From Methanoregulaceae archaeon UBA288 (GTDB lineage: Archaea > Halobacteriota > Methanomicrobia > Methanomicrobiales > Methanospirillaceae), in the NCBI GenBank assembly GCA_002495225.1, contig DAEF01000207.1:1-5938 (forward strand): a stretch of DNA of 5,938 bases, given 5' to 3'. The position numbers and the translations under genes were made by a program. A model generated the notes under the pieces. It saw only the letters and a list, made by a program, of their open reading frames with translations, made no database searches and had not been told where the DNA came from. Below are positions 1 to 5,388 of this stretch, piece by piece (the stretch's first letter is position 1; the number at the start of each line of letters is the position of its first letter).

Positions 1-507
1 GCTCCCGAAGCCTATGCCGCGGCCCCGGCGGCGCTGCGCGAGAGCGATCTTCGCGCTGTGGGGGAGGCCCGGGCCCAGGGGGCCATCGCCGCCATGAACT
101 CGCTCGGCCTCCTCGAGGGGTACCGGCACGATGGGAGCGCGTGGGCCGACGAGGCCATGACCTTTACACGGCTCACCGAGCCGTCGGCCACGTTCCTGCT
201 CGCTCGCTGGGACGGGCGCACGCTGACCCCCTGGTATCACTCGGAGCGGGATGACTGGTCGCTGTGCCGGATCACGGTGCAGCTCTCCAACCTCGCAAGG
301 CCGGGGACCATGTCTCCCGCGCTGCGCGCCGCGGTTGATGCCGCTACGGCGAGGTTGCCGGACCAGGGGCGGTGGCAGATGATCCTGCCTCTCGTCGAGA
401 ACGCCGGCATCTGGTCCGCGCAGGGACTGGATCAGCGCGGGCGAAACGTCGGGATTGTCTACGACCAGTTCCAAGGATCAATGAAAACAGATGAGGAAAC
501 TTTATGA
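1..507 (+). CDS. cas3: CRISPR-associated helicase/nuclease Cas3, type I-E, C-terminal part (5' truncated by window)
   Basis: The frame is open from the first base and ends at a TGA at 505-507, giving the last 168 residues of a protein that is normally near 900 residues. Cas3 is recruited by target-bound Cascade; its HD domain nicks the displaced strand and its SF2 helicase translocates 3' to 5' while degrading it. Both of those domains lie upstream of the window, so none of their motifs can be checked. What is visible fits the accessory C-terminal domain of I-E Cas3: a segment around residues 56-75 (TRLTEPSATFLLARWDG) resembles the family pattern 'TRLGEPSVTxxLARW', followed by a short beta-rich region with W and Y residues. 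The last ten residues (GSMKTDEETL) are encoded by unusually AT-rich DNA that also carries a possible promoter for the next gene. Internal starts at 58 or 94 are not credible because homology-like sequence runs to the window edge. Assignment rests on this tail plus the position immediately before cse1. Confidence 0.88.
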   Translation, partial: APEAYAAAPAALRESDLRAVGEARAQGAIAAMNSLGLLEGYRHDGSAWADEAMTFTRLTEPSATFLLARWDGRTLTPWYHSERDDWSLCRITVQLSNLARPGTMSPALRAAVDAATARLPDQGRWQMILPLVENAGIWSAQGLDQRGRNVGIVYDQFQGSMKTDEETL

Positions 508-513
508 TATGAT
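495..513 (+). promoter_or_regulatory. Putative promoter for the cse1-cas1 genes, overlapping the cas3 stop
   Basis: Bases 481-530 are about 38% G+C in a window that is otherwise roughly two thirds G+C. Within this stretch TTTATGATAT (501-510) follows GGAAAC (495-500). Read as archaeal, this is a weak TATA box behind an A-rich BRE; a start some 25 nt downstream would leave a leader of about 50 nt before cse1. Read as bacterial, TATGAT at 503-508 (and again, overlapping, at 508-513) is one base from TATAAT, but I find no -35 hexamer at the right distance. A separate promoter between cas3 and cse1 is known in some I-E loci such as E. coli. Function is inferred from composition and position only. 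Confidence 0.4.
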
Positions 514-548
514 GCTGCATACAAACCCCCGTGGGCAGGACCCTCCGA

Positions 549-560
549 GGGCCCTGGCCC
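549..560. repeat. Small palindrome in the cas3-cse1 leader (possible operator or hairpin)
   Basis: GGGCC (549-553) and GGCCC (556-560) form a perfect 5-bp inverted repeat separated by CT, next to an overlapping smaller one, CCCTC-C-GAGGG (541-551). The loops are too short for good RNA hairpins, so a dimer-binding DNA site is the more natural reading. In GC-rich DNA such short palindromes also arise by chance. Confidence 0.2.
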
Positions 561-569
561 GGGAACTAC

Positions 570-575
570 GGAGGT
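570..575 (+). promoter_or_regulatory. Ribosome binding site of cse1
   Basis: GGAGGT is a near-perfect Shine-Dalgarno sequence lying 4 nt before a GTG codon. It fixes the cse1 start: the family's N-terminal NLINEPWIPV motif begins three residues after this GTG, and no in-frame ATG lies nearby. It is the clearest SD in the operon apart from that of cas6e. Confidence 0.75.
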
Positions 576-579
576 TACC

Positions 580-2211
580 GTGACAGACAATCTGATCAAC
601 GAACCATGGATCCCGGTCACGAGGCGGAGCGGGAGGCGCGAGACGATCGCGCCCTGGCAGCTGACGACCGGGTACGAGGTCGATCCCATCACCGGGCTCG
701 ACGCCCCCCGGGCGGATTTCAACGGAGCCCTGATCCAGTTTCTGATCGGGCTCGTCCAGACGGCGCTCCCGCCCGATCGGGGGAAAGACTGGCGCAGGCG
801 GCTCCGGAGCCCGCCGTCGCCCGAGGAACTGCGCGCAGCCTTCGAGCCGTTCGCGTATGCCTTCGACCTTGACGGCGAAGGAGCCCGGTTCCTGCAGGAC
901 CTGACGCTCTCCGAGGGTGAGCCAAACCCGGTGGACCGGCTGCTGATGGAGATGCCCGGCGAGCAGACGCTGAAAAAGAACACCGACCATTTCCTGAAAC
1001 GGGGGACGGTGCAGCGCTGCTGCCTGCCCTGCACGGCCATGGCGCTCCTGACCCTCCAGACGAACGCACCCTCAGGGGGTCGCGGGCACCGCACGTCCCT
1101 CCGTGGAGGCGGCCCTCTCACCACGCTGATCCTCGGACGGACCCTCTGGGAGACGGTCTGGCTCAACGTCCTCGAAGCGGGGGATCTCGCCGGCCTCGGG
1201 AACGCGGGGTGCACCGGCGATGCCGACGCGTTCCCCTGGCTCGCTCCCACCCGGACGAGCGCGAAGGGAGAGGTGACCACCTCGCTCGACACACACCCGC
1301 TCCAGGTATACTGGGGAATGCCCCGCCGGATCCGGCTTCAGATCGTCGAGACGGAAACCGCAGAGGCCTGCGACATCTGCGGCGCCGAGAGCGGCCGGAC
1401 GGTCACGACCTACCTGACCAAGGACGGCGGGGTGAACTACAAGGGGGGCTGGCGCCACCCGCTGACGCCGTACGCCCGGATGAAGACCGGTGAGGAACTG
1501 CTCCCGCGCCACGGCCAGCCGGGGGGCGTCACCTACCGGAACTGGCTCGGCCTCGTCCAGAGCCACCCGGAGCGGGGCGTGCCTGCCCGCGTCGTGACCG
1601 TGTTCCGCGAGGACCGGTATGCCGACGTGACGGACCTCGATGCCAGGATCTGGGCATTCGGGTACGACATGGACAACATGAAGGCCCGGTGCTGGTACGA
1701 GGGGACCATGCCGCTCCTCCACGTCGAGGCCGAGGGAGGTCTCCGCGAGCGGTTCGAGGCCGAGGTGGCGCGGTGGATCCGGGCCGCCGAGCTCGTGGTC
1801 TCGAGCACGCGGAGCTGCATCCGCCAGGCGTGGTACGACGACCCGAAGAATGCCCCCTCGGGCGATCTCTCGTTCATCGACGCCCGCTTCTGGCAGGAGA
1901 CCGAGGCAGACTTCTTCGGGCGGCAGCGCGGGATTCTCGCCGCCGTGCGAGCCGGCAGCGACCTCTCCGGGATCAGGCTGGAGTGGTTGAAGGTCCTCCG
2001 GGACGAAGCCCTATCGCTCTTCGACGAGTACTCTCAGGCCGCGCAGATCGGAGTCGCCGACCCCCGCCGCATCGCGCTCGCGCACCGCGATCTCCTCCGG
2101 TACACCGGCCCGAGAAACAGACTGATCGCGCAGGCGCTCGATCTCCCCGTCGAGACCGAGGCCGACGGAAAGCGGAAGAAACGCGGGGCGACCAGAACCC
2201 CGGCAGAGTGA
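580..2211 (+). CDS. cse1: Cascade large subunit Cse1 (CasA, Cas8e), type I-E
   Basis: This 543-residue protein is the large subunit of Cascade. It recognises the PAM in duplex DNA, starts R-loop formation and recruits Cas3. Family signatures are seen in order: N-terminal NLINEPWIPV (4-13); CLPCTAMALLTLQ (148-160); GGRGHRTSLRGGGPLTT (166-182); YWGMPRRIRL (244-253); CDICG (264-268); and FGYDMDNMKARCWYE around 360-374. The last 170 or so residues read as helical, matching the C-terminal four-helix bundle that contacts Cse2. C148/C151 and C264/C267 make two CxxC pairs that could hold one zinc ion, as in Cse1 structures; this is inferred. C147 adds a fifth, adjacent Cys. The length is slightly above the E. 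coli protein (about 500). A short basic tail (GKRKKRG) ends the protein and is poorly conserved in type. It starts with GTG behind a strong SD, and its stop lies 4 nt before cse2. Confidence 0.96.
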   Translation: MTDNLINEPWIPVTRRSGRRETIAPWQLTTGYEVDPITGLDAPRADFNGALIQFLIGLVQTALPPDRGKDWRRRLRSPPSPEELRAAFEPFAYAFDLDGEGARFLQDLTLSEGEPNPVDRLLMEMPGEQTLKKNTDHFLKRGTVQRCCLPCTAMALLTLQTNAPSGGRGHRTSLRGGGPLTTLILGRTLWETVWLNVLEAGDLAGLGNAGCTGDADAFPWLAPTRTSAKGEVTTSLDTHPLQVYWGMPRRIRLQIVETETAEACDICGAESGRTVTTYLTKDGGVNYKGGWRHPLTPYARMKTGEELLPRHGQPGGVTYRNWLGLVQSHPERGVPARVVTVFREDRYADVTDLDARIWAFGYDMDNMKARCWYEGTMPLLHVEAEGGLRERFEAEVARWIRAAELVVSSTRSCIRQAWYDDPKNAPSGDLSFIDARFWQETEADFFGRQRGILAAVRAGSDLSGIRLEWLKVLRDEALSLFDEYSQAAQIGVADPRRIALAHRDLLRYTGPRNRLIAQALDLPVETEADGKRKKRGATRTPAE

Positions 2212-2215
2212 CAGC

Positions 2216-2794
2216 ATGACAACCGAACAGTACCACAGACTCAGTCTCTGGGGCCAGGCGCCCATGCGCGCCCTGCTCCACTGGTGGCAGGGGCTCGATC
2301 AGGCCCGCGGTGACCGCGCGGCCCTCCGGCGCTGCCACACGCTCGCCGAGATCGTCCTGACCCCGGCCTTCAACAGGCTCCGGATCGACCTCGCCCGGTT
2401 CGCCGAACTCGACAGCGGGACGATCGCGCGCCTTGCCGTGGTCGCCGGGGTGCTCGCCCACGTGACGCCCCCGGCAGATGAGAACATGATAGAGGGGCTG
2501 CTCACGCCACGTCCCCACGGACAGATCGCGCGGCAGATGGCGGCTCCGCCGCCCGACGGCACCCGCTCGCCGGTATCGGAGCTCAGGTTCCGCCGGCTGC
2601 TTTCTATCCCCGAGGCCGAGCCCGAAGCGCTCTTCGCGGCGATGATCCGGCTGGTCCGGCACCTCGGCGGCACCCCGGCGCAGGTCGACGTGCCGAGCAT
2701 GGCCCGCGGCCTCTTCCACTGGAACCAGAAGACGAAACAGACCTGGGCCTTCGCCTACTACGAAGCGGCCCCCAAGAACGAATCTCCCCGGTGA
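2216..2794 (+). CDS. cse2: Cascade small subunit Cse2 (CasB), type I-E
   Basis: This 192-residue protein is the small subunit of Cascade. Two copies line the inner face of the complex and stabilise the displaced non-target strand; no enzymatic activity is expected. The sequence has the family's spread-out signature: LLHWWQGLDQARGDRAALRRC near residues 20-40, a central hydrophobic helix, SELRFRRLLSIPEAEPEALF around 120-140, and a C-terminal GLFHWNQKTKQTWAFAYYEA ending in the typical W-x-YY pattern. Cse2 is poorly conserved in general, so its place between cse1 and cas7e weighs heavily in the call. It is longer than the E. coli protein (about 160), with the extra length in a proline-rich linker (PPADENMIEG to APPPDGTRSP) that I judge to be normal family variation. 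The ATG lies 4 nt after the cse1 stop. The only SD-like sequence is GAGTGA, which contains that stop, suggesting translational coupling. Confidence 0.92.
   Translation: MTTEQYHRLSLWGQAPMRALLHWWQGLDQARGDRAALRRCHTLAEIVLTPAFNRLRIDLARFAELDSGTIARLAVVAGVLAHVTPPADENMIEGLLTPRPHGQIARQMAAPPPDGTRSPVSELRFRRLLSIPEAEPEALFAAMIRLVRHLGGTPAQVDVPSMARGLFHWNQKTKQTWAFAYYEAAPKNESPR
2790..2794 (+). promoter_or_regulatory. Ribosome binding site deciding the cas7e start
   Basis: GGTGA complements part of the 16S rRNA 3' end (AUCACCUCC) and lies 5 nt before the ATG at 2800. Its last three bases are the cse2 stop codon, so ribosomes finishing cse2 stop on this site. It favours the ATG at 2800 over the in-frame GTG at 2791, which would have almost no SD of its own. 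Confidence 0.5.
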
Positions 2795-2799
2795 ACACC

Positions 2800-3924
2800 A
2801 TGACGACATTTGTACAGCTCCACATGCTGGTATCGTATCCCCCCTCGAACCTGAACCGCGACGACCTCGGCCGCCCGAAGACCGCCATGATGGGTGGCGC
2901 GCTGCGGATCCGGGTCTCGTCGCAGAGCCTCAAGCGCGCGTGGCGCATGTCGCCGGTCTTCGATGCCGGCCTTGCCGGCCACCGCGGCGTCCGGACCAAG
3001 GAGATGGGGACGAACATCTTCCAGTCGTTCACAACGGGAGTGCCCCTCTCGGCTCTCCTGAGAGGCGAACAGGGCTCCACCCCCGCCTTCGCGCCCGTCG
3101 ACGAGACGAAGGCCCGGGAGTGGAGCCGGGCGATCGCGACGGTCTTCGGAAAGCTGAAGGAGGCAAAGAAGGGGGCGGACGGGGCGAAGCAAGCGGACCC
3201 CCTCGAGATAGAGCAGCTCGCCCACTTCTCGCCCGAGGAGATCGCCGCGATCGAGGAGCTCGTTGCCCGGGCGGCCACCGAGAAATCAGCGCCGACCGAG
3301 GACGAGCTGAAGGGCCTCTTCCGCAGTCACACAGCCGCCGACATCGCGATGTTTGGCAGGATGCTCGCCGCGAACCCGAAGTACAACACCGAGGCCGCGG
3401 TCCAGGTCGCCCACGCGATCACAGTCCACGCGTCCGCGGTCGAGGACGATTTCTTCACCGCGGTCGACGACCTGAACCGGGGCGAAGAGGACGTCGGGGC
3501 CGGGCACATGGGCGAGACGGAGTTCGCTGCCGGGCTCTTCTACCTCTATGTCTGCATCGATCGCGACCTGCTACTCGAGAACCTTCAGGGGGACGAGGCG
3601 CTCGCGAAGGCTGCGGTCGCCTCGCTCCTCGAGGCGGCGGCCACGATCTCACCGACGGGTAAGCAGAACTCGTTCGGCTCCCGGGCGTACGCTTCATACA
3701 TCCTCGCCGAGAAAGGAAGCCGGCAGCCGCGCTCGCTCTCGGTCGCGTTTCTCGCCCCGGTCACCGACCGCGAGGACATGCTCGGAGCGGCGATCGCCCG
3801 GTTCGAGGAGACCCGGGCAAACATGGAGAAGGTCTACGGCCCGTGCTGCGACGAATGGCGGGCCGTGAACGCCCGGGCGGGCGAGGGGACGCTCGCGGAC
3901 CTGACGACGTTCGTTACCGAGTGA
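2800..3924 (+). CDS. cas7e: Cascade backbone subunit Cas7e (Cse4, CasC), type I-E
   Basis: This protein of 374 residues (377 if the GTG at 2791 is used) is the RAMP-fold backbone subunit. Six copies polymerise along the crRNA spacer, each with a thumb that kinks every sixth base. The N-terminus MTTFVQLHMLVSYPPSNLNRDDLGRPKTAMMGG, followed by RIRVSSQSLKRAWR, is the nearly invariant signature of the I-E Cas7 family. Further matches are DIAMFGRMLA (about residue 181), VQVAHAITVHASAVEDDFFTAVDDL, HMGETEFAAGLFYLYVCID and SPTGKQNSFGSRAYASYIL. A charged, helical segment at about residues 115-175 (lysine then glutamate rich) occurs in many homologues. ATG 2800 is preferred because MTTFVQLH is the usual family N-terminus and a GGTGA site precedes it. 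The stop at 3922-3924 is one base from the cas5e start. Confidence 0.96.
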   Translation: MTTFVQLHMLVSYPPSNLNRDDLGRPKTAMMGGALRIRVSSQSLKRAWRMSPVFDAGLAGHRGVRTKEMGTNIFQSFTTGVPLSALLRGEQGSTPAFAPVDETKAREWSRAIATVFGKLKEAKKGADGAKQADPLEIEQLAHFSPEEIAAIEELVARAATEKSAPTEDELKGLFRSHTAADIAMFGRMLAANPKYNTEAAVQVAHAITVHASAVEDDFFTAVDDLNRGEEDVGAGHMGETEFAAGLFYLYVCIDRDLLLENLQGDEALAKAAVASLLEAAATISPTGKQNSFGSRAYASYILAEKGSRQPRSLSVAFLAPVTDREDMLGAAIARFEETRANMEKVYGPCCDEWRAVNARAGEGTLADLTTFVTE

Positions 3925-3925
3925 C

Positions 3926-4693
3926 ATGCCCCCATATCTCATCTTTCGCCTCTACGGGGCGATGGCCTCGTGGGGGGAGATCGCGGTCGGCGAATTCCGG
4001 CCGACGAGCGACCACCCGGGGCGCTCGGCCGTGCTCGGCCTTATCGGGGCCGCGCTCGGGATCCGCCGCGACGAGGAGGAGCGGCTTCGAGCGCTGGCCG
4101 ACGGCTACCGCATCGGCGTACGGCTGGACGCGCCGGGTGCCCTCCTCCGCGACTACCACACGTCCCAGGTGCCCGCGTCGGGCTCGGGCAGGTCGCGCCG
4201 GACGTTCCGCACCCGCCGGGAGGAGCTCCTGGCGCCGGCCGACCTGGTCAGCACGGTCCTCTCGACCAGGGACTACCGCTGCGACAGCGTGGCCACGATC
4301 GTGATCGAGGCGCTCCAGGGCGCTCCCTATCCGCTCGATGAGGTCGCGGCGGCTCTGATGCATCCGATCTTCGTCCTCTACCTCGGGCGCCGCTCCTGCC
4401 CGCCCGGGCTGCCGCTGGAGCCGGTGACGGTCGAGGCGGGTTCGCTCGTCGAGGCGCTCGCGGCAGCGGACGCGTCCTCGAAGTCCACCCATTTCCTCCG
4501 GCCGCTCTACCGGAAAAAGCGCTACGGGACGCCCCCGGTTCAACGGCTCTTCTGGGAGGAGGGGATGGAGGCGGGCCTCTCCGACGGCGTCCAGTCGGTG
4601 CCGCGGCGCGATCACCCGCTCTCGCGCCGCCGCTGGCAGTTCCGCGACCGGACGGAACACCAGGCCGTCCTCGCACCGCGGGAGGAGGGATAG
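3926..4693 (+). CDS. cas5e: Cascade subunit Cas5e (CasD), type I-E
   Basis: This 255-residue RAMP protein caps the crRNA 5' handle and holds the foot of Cascade next to Cse1. The N-terminal 50 residues are diagnostic: YLIFRLYGAMASWGEIAVGE (4-23), then RPTSDHPGRSAVLGLIGAALGIRRDEE. Other family motifs are DYHTSQVP at 76-83, STRDYRCDS near 113, LGRRSCPPGLPLEP from about 153, and a C-terminal RRDHPLSRRRWQFRDRTEHQ. In type I-E, crRNA processing belongs to Cas6e, so no catalytic residues are expected here. Only one base separates the ATG from the cas7e stop. The preceding GAGTGA is too close to be a normal SD, so initiation probably depends on ribosomes terminating at cas7e. The length is somewhat above the E. 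coli protein (about 224), mainly in the C-terminal third. Confidence 0.95.
   Translation: MPPYLIFRLYGAMASWGEIAVGEFRPTSDHPGRSAVLGLIGAALGIRRDEEERLRALADGYRIGVRLDAPGALLRDYHTSQVPASGSGRSRRTFRTRREELLAPADLVSTVLSTRDYRCDSVATIVIEALQGAPYPLDEVAAALMHPIFVLYLGRRSCPPGLPLEPVTVEAGSLVEALAAADASSKSTHFLRPLYRKKRYGTPPVQRLFWEEGMEAGLSDGVQSVPRRDHPLSRRRWQFRDRTEHQAVLAPREEG
4681..4688 (+). promoter_or_regulatory. Ribosome binding site of cas6e
   Basis: GGAGGAGG holds two overlapping GGAGG cores, the nearer ending 6 nt before the GTG start. It lies inside the last codons of cas5e (encoding EEG). It supports the GTG at 4695 and is one of the two strongest SD sequences in the operon, which could raise Cas6e synthesis above that of the weakly initiated genes before it. 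Confidence 0.7.
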
Positions 4694-4694
4694 C

Positions 4695-5378
4695 GTGTTC
4701 TTCTCGCGCATCCGACTTCGCCCGCATGCCGCGGCGGACCCGGGCTTCTTTGCCCGCGTGGCTGACGCGTACGAGGCGCACTCGCTGGTCTGGGACCTCT
4801 TCAGCGACGGCCCCGATCGCGAGCGCGACTTTCTGTACCGGCAGGAGACGCACGAGGGGCTCCCCGCGTTCTACACGCTCTCGGAGCGCCAGCCGGCCGA
4901 CCGGAACGGGACCTGGGAGGTCCAGTCGCGGCCCTTCGCCCCGAAGCTCCGGGCGGGCCAGCGCCTGGGCTTCATGCTCAGGGCGAACCCGACGCGGGCC
5001 GCCTGTGACCCCAAGACAGGGAAGCATCACCGCCACGACGTGGTGATGGCCGCGAAACGGCGGTTGAAAGAGACAGAGCCAGACCGGAGCCGGTGGCCGA
5101 CCGAACCGGACCTCGTCAGGGAGGCAGGCCTCGTCTGGCTCGCGCAGCGGGCCGAACGGTGCGGGTTCGAGTTCACGCCGGGAGAGGTGATGGCCGATGG
5201 GTACCGCCAGCAGGTCTTCAGGAAGACGAAGGTGGCCCGGCCGATCCAGATCAGCACGATCGACTACGGTGGGACCCTGACCGTGACCGATCCCGGGGCC
5301 TTCGTCGCGGCGCTCCAGGGGGGGATCGGGCCGGCGAAGGGGTTCGGCTGCGGCCTGCTCCTGGTCCGGCCGGCGTGA
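4695..5378 (+). CDS. cas6e: CRISPR RNA endoribonuclease Cas6e (Cse3, CasE), type I-E
   Basis: This 227-residue, metal-independent RNase cuts pre-crRNA at the base of the repeat hairpin and remains bound to the 3' handle as the head of Cascade. The N-terminus (FFSRIRLRP) forms the first ferredoxin-like strand. DAYEAHSLVWDLF places Y26 and H29 three residues apart, as for the catalytic Tyr and His of T. thermophilus Cse3 (Tyr23, His26), so the enzyme looks active. DRERDFLYRQE follows, as in the family. The central signature is LGFMLRANPTRA (about 91-102). The C-terminus holds the RNA-binding glycine-rich loop GIGPAKGFGCGLLLV (210-224). The GTG start lies one base after the cas5e stop and is backed by a strong SD. 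The basic stretch from about 105 to 125 (KTGKHHRHDVVMAAKRRL) may contact the repeat hairpin; that is inference. Confidence 0.96.
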   Translation: MFFSRIRLRPHAAADPGFFARVADAYEAHSLVWDLFSDGPDRERDFLYRQETHEGLPAFYTLSERQPADRNGTWEVQSRPFAPKLRAGQRLGFMLRANPTRAACDPKTGKHHRHDVVMAAKRRLKETEPDRSRWPTEPDLVREAGLVWLAQRAERCGFEFTPGEVMADGYRQQVFRKTKVARPIQISTIDYGGTLTVTDPGAFVAALQGGIGPAKGFGCGLLLVRPA

Positions 5379-5385
5379 GGGGGAG
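5379..5385 (+). promoter_or_regulatory. Ribosome binding site of cas1e
   Basis: GGGGGAG fills most of the 10-nt gap between cas6e and cas1e and can pair with the anti-SD through GGAG. The spacing to the ATG is tight (3 nt). The upstream GTGA that contains the cas6e stop, 10 nt from the ATG, could take part as well. Confidence 0.4.
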
Positions 5386-5388
5386 CGG

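Noticed and set aside
459..1292. Minus-strand open frame of 277 codons across the cas3-cse1 gap
   Set aside because: It is antisense to the cse1 N-terminal half with its conserved motifs, is rich in Arg, Ser and Pro, and has no recognisable domain. It is a GC-driven shadow frame.
2791..2799. GTG at 2791 as the cas7e start
   Set aside because: It is possible, and would overlap the cse2 stop, but it lacks an SD of its own and adds only MNT ahead of the family-typical MTTFVQLH. ATG 2800 has GGTGA at a suitable distance.
1973..2809. Minus-strand open frame of 278 codons opposite the end of cse1 and all of cse2
   Set aside because: It has the same shadow character, and both overlapped plus-strand genes are well supported. 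It is not a toxin, regulator or anti-CRISPR that I can recognise.
2965..2979. GCCGGC-ctt-GCCGGC inverted repeat, considered as a hairpin or terminator
   Set aside because: It lies inside conserved cas7e coding sequence (DAGLAGHRG), has no following T-run, and repeats of GCCGGC are expected at this base composition.
5140..5378. Whether the Cas6e C-terminus is frameshifted or altered
   Set aside because: The frame continues without interruption through GIGPAKGFGCGLL to a stop at the expected family length, so the protein is complete.
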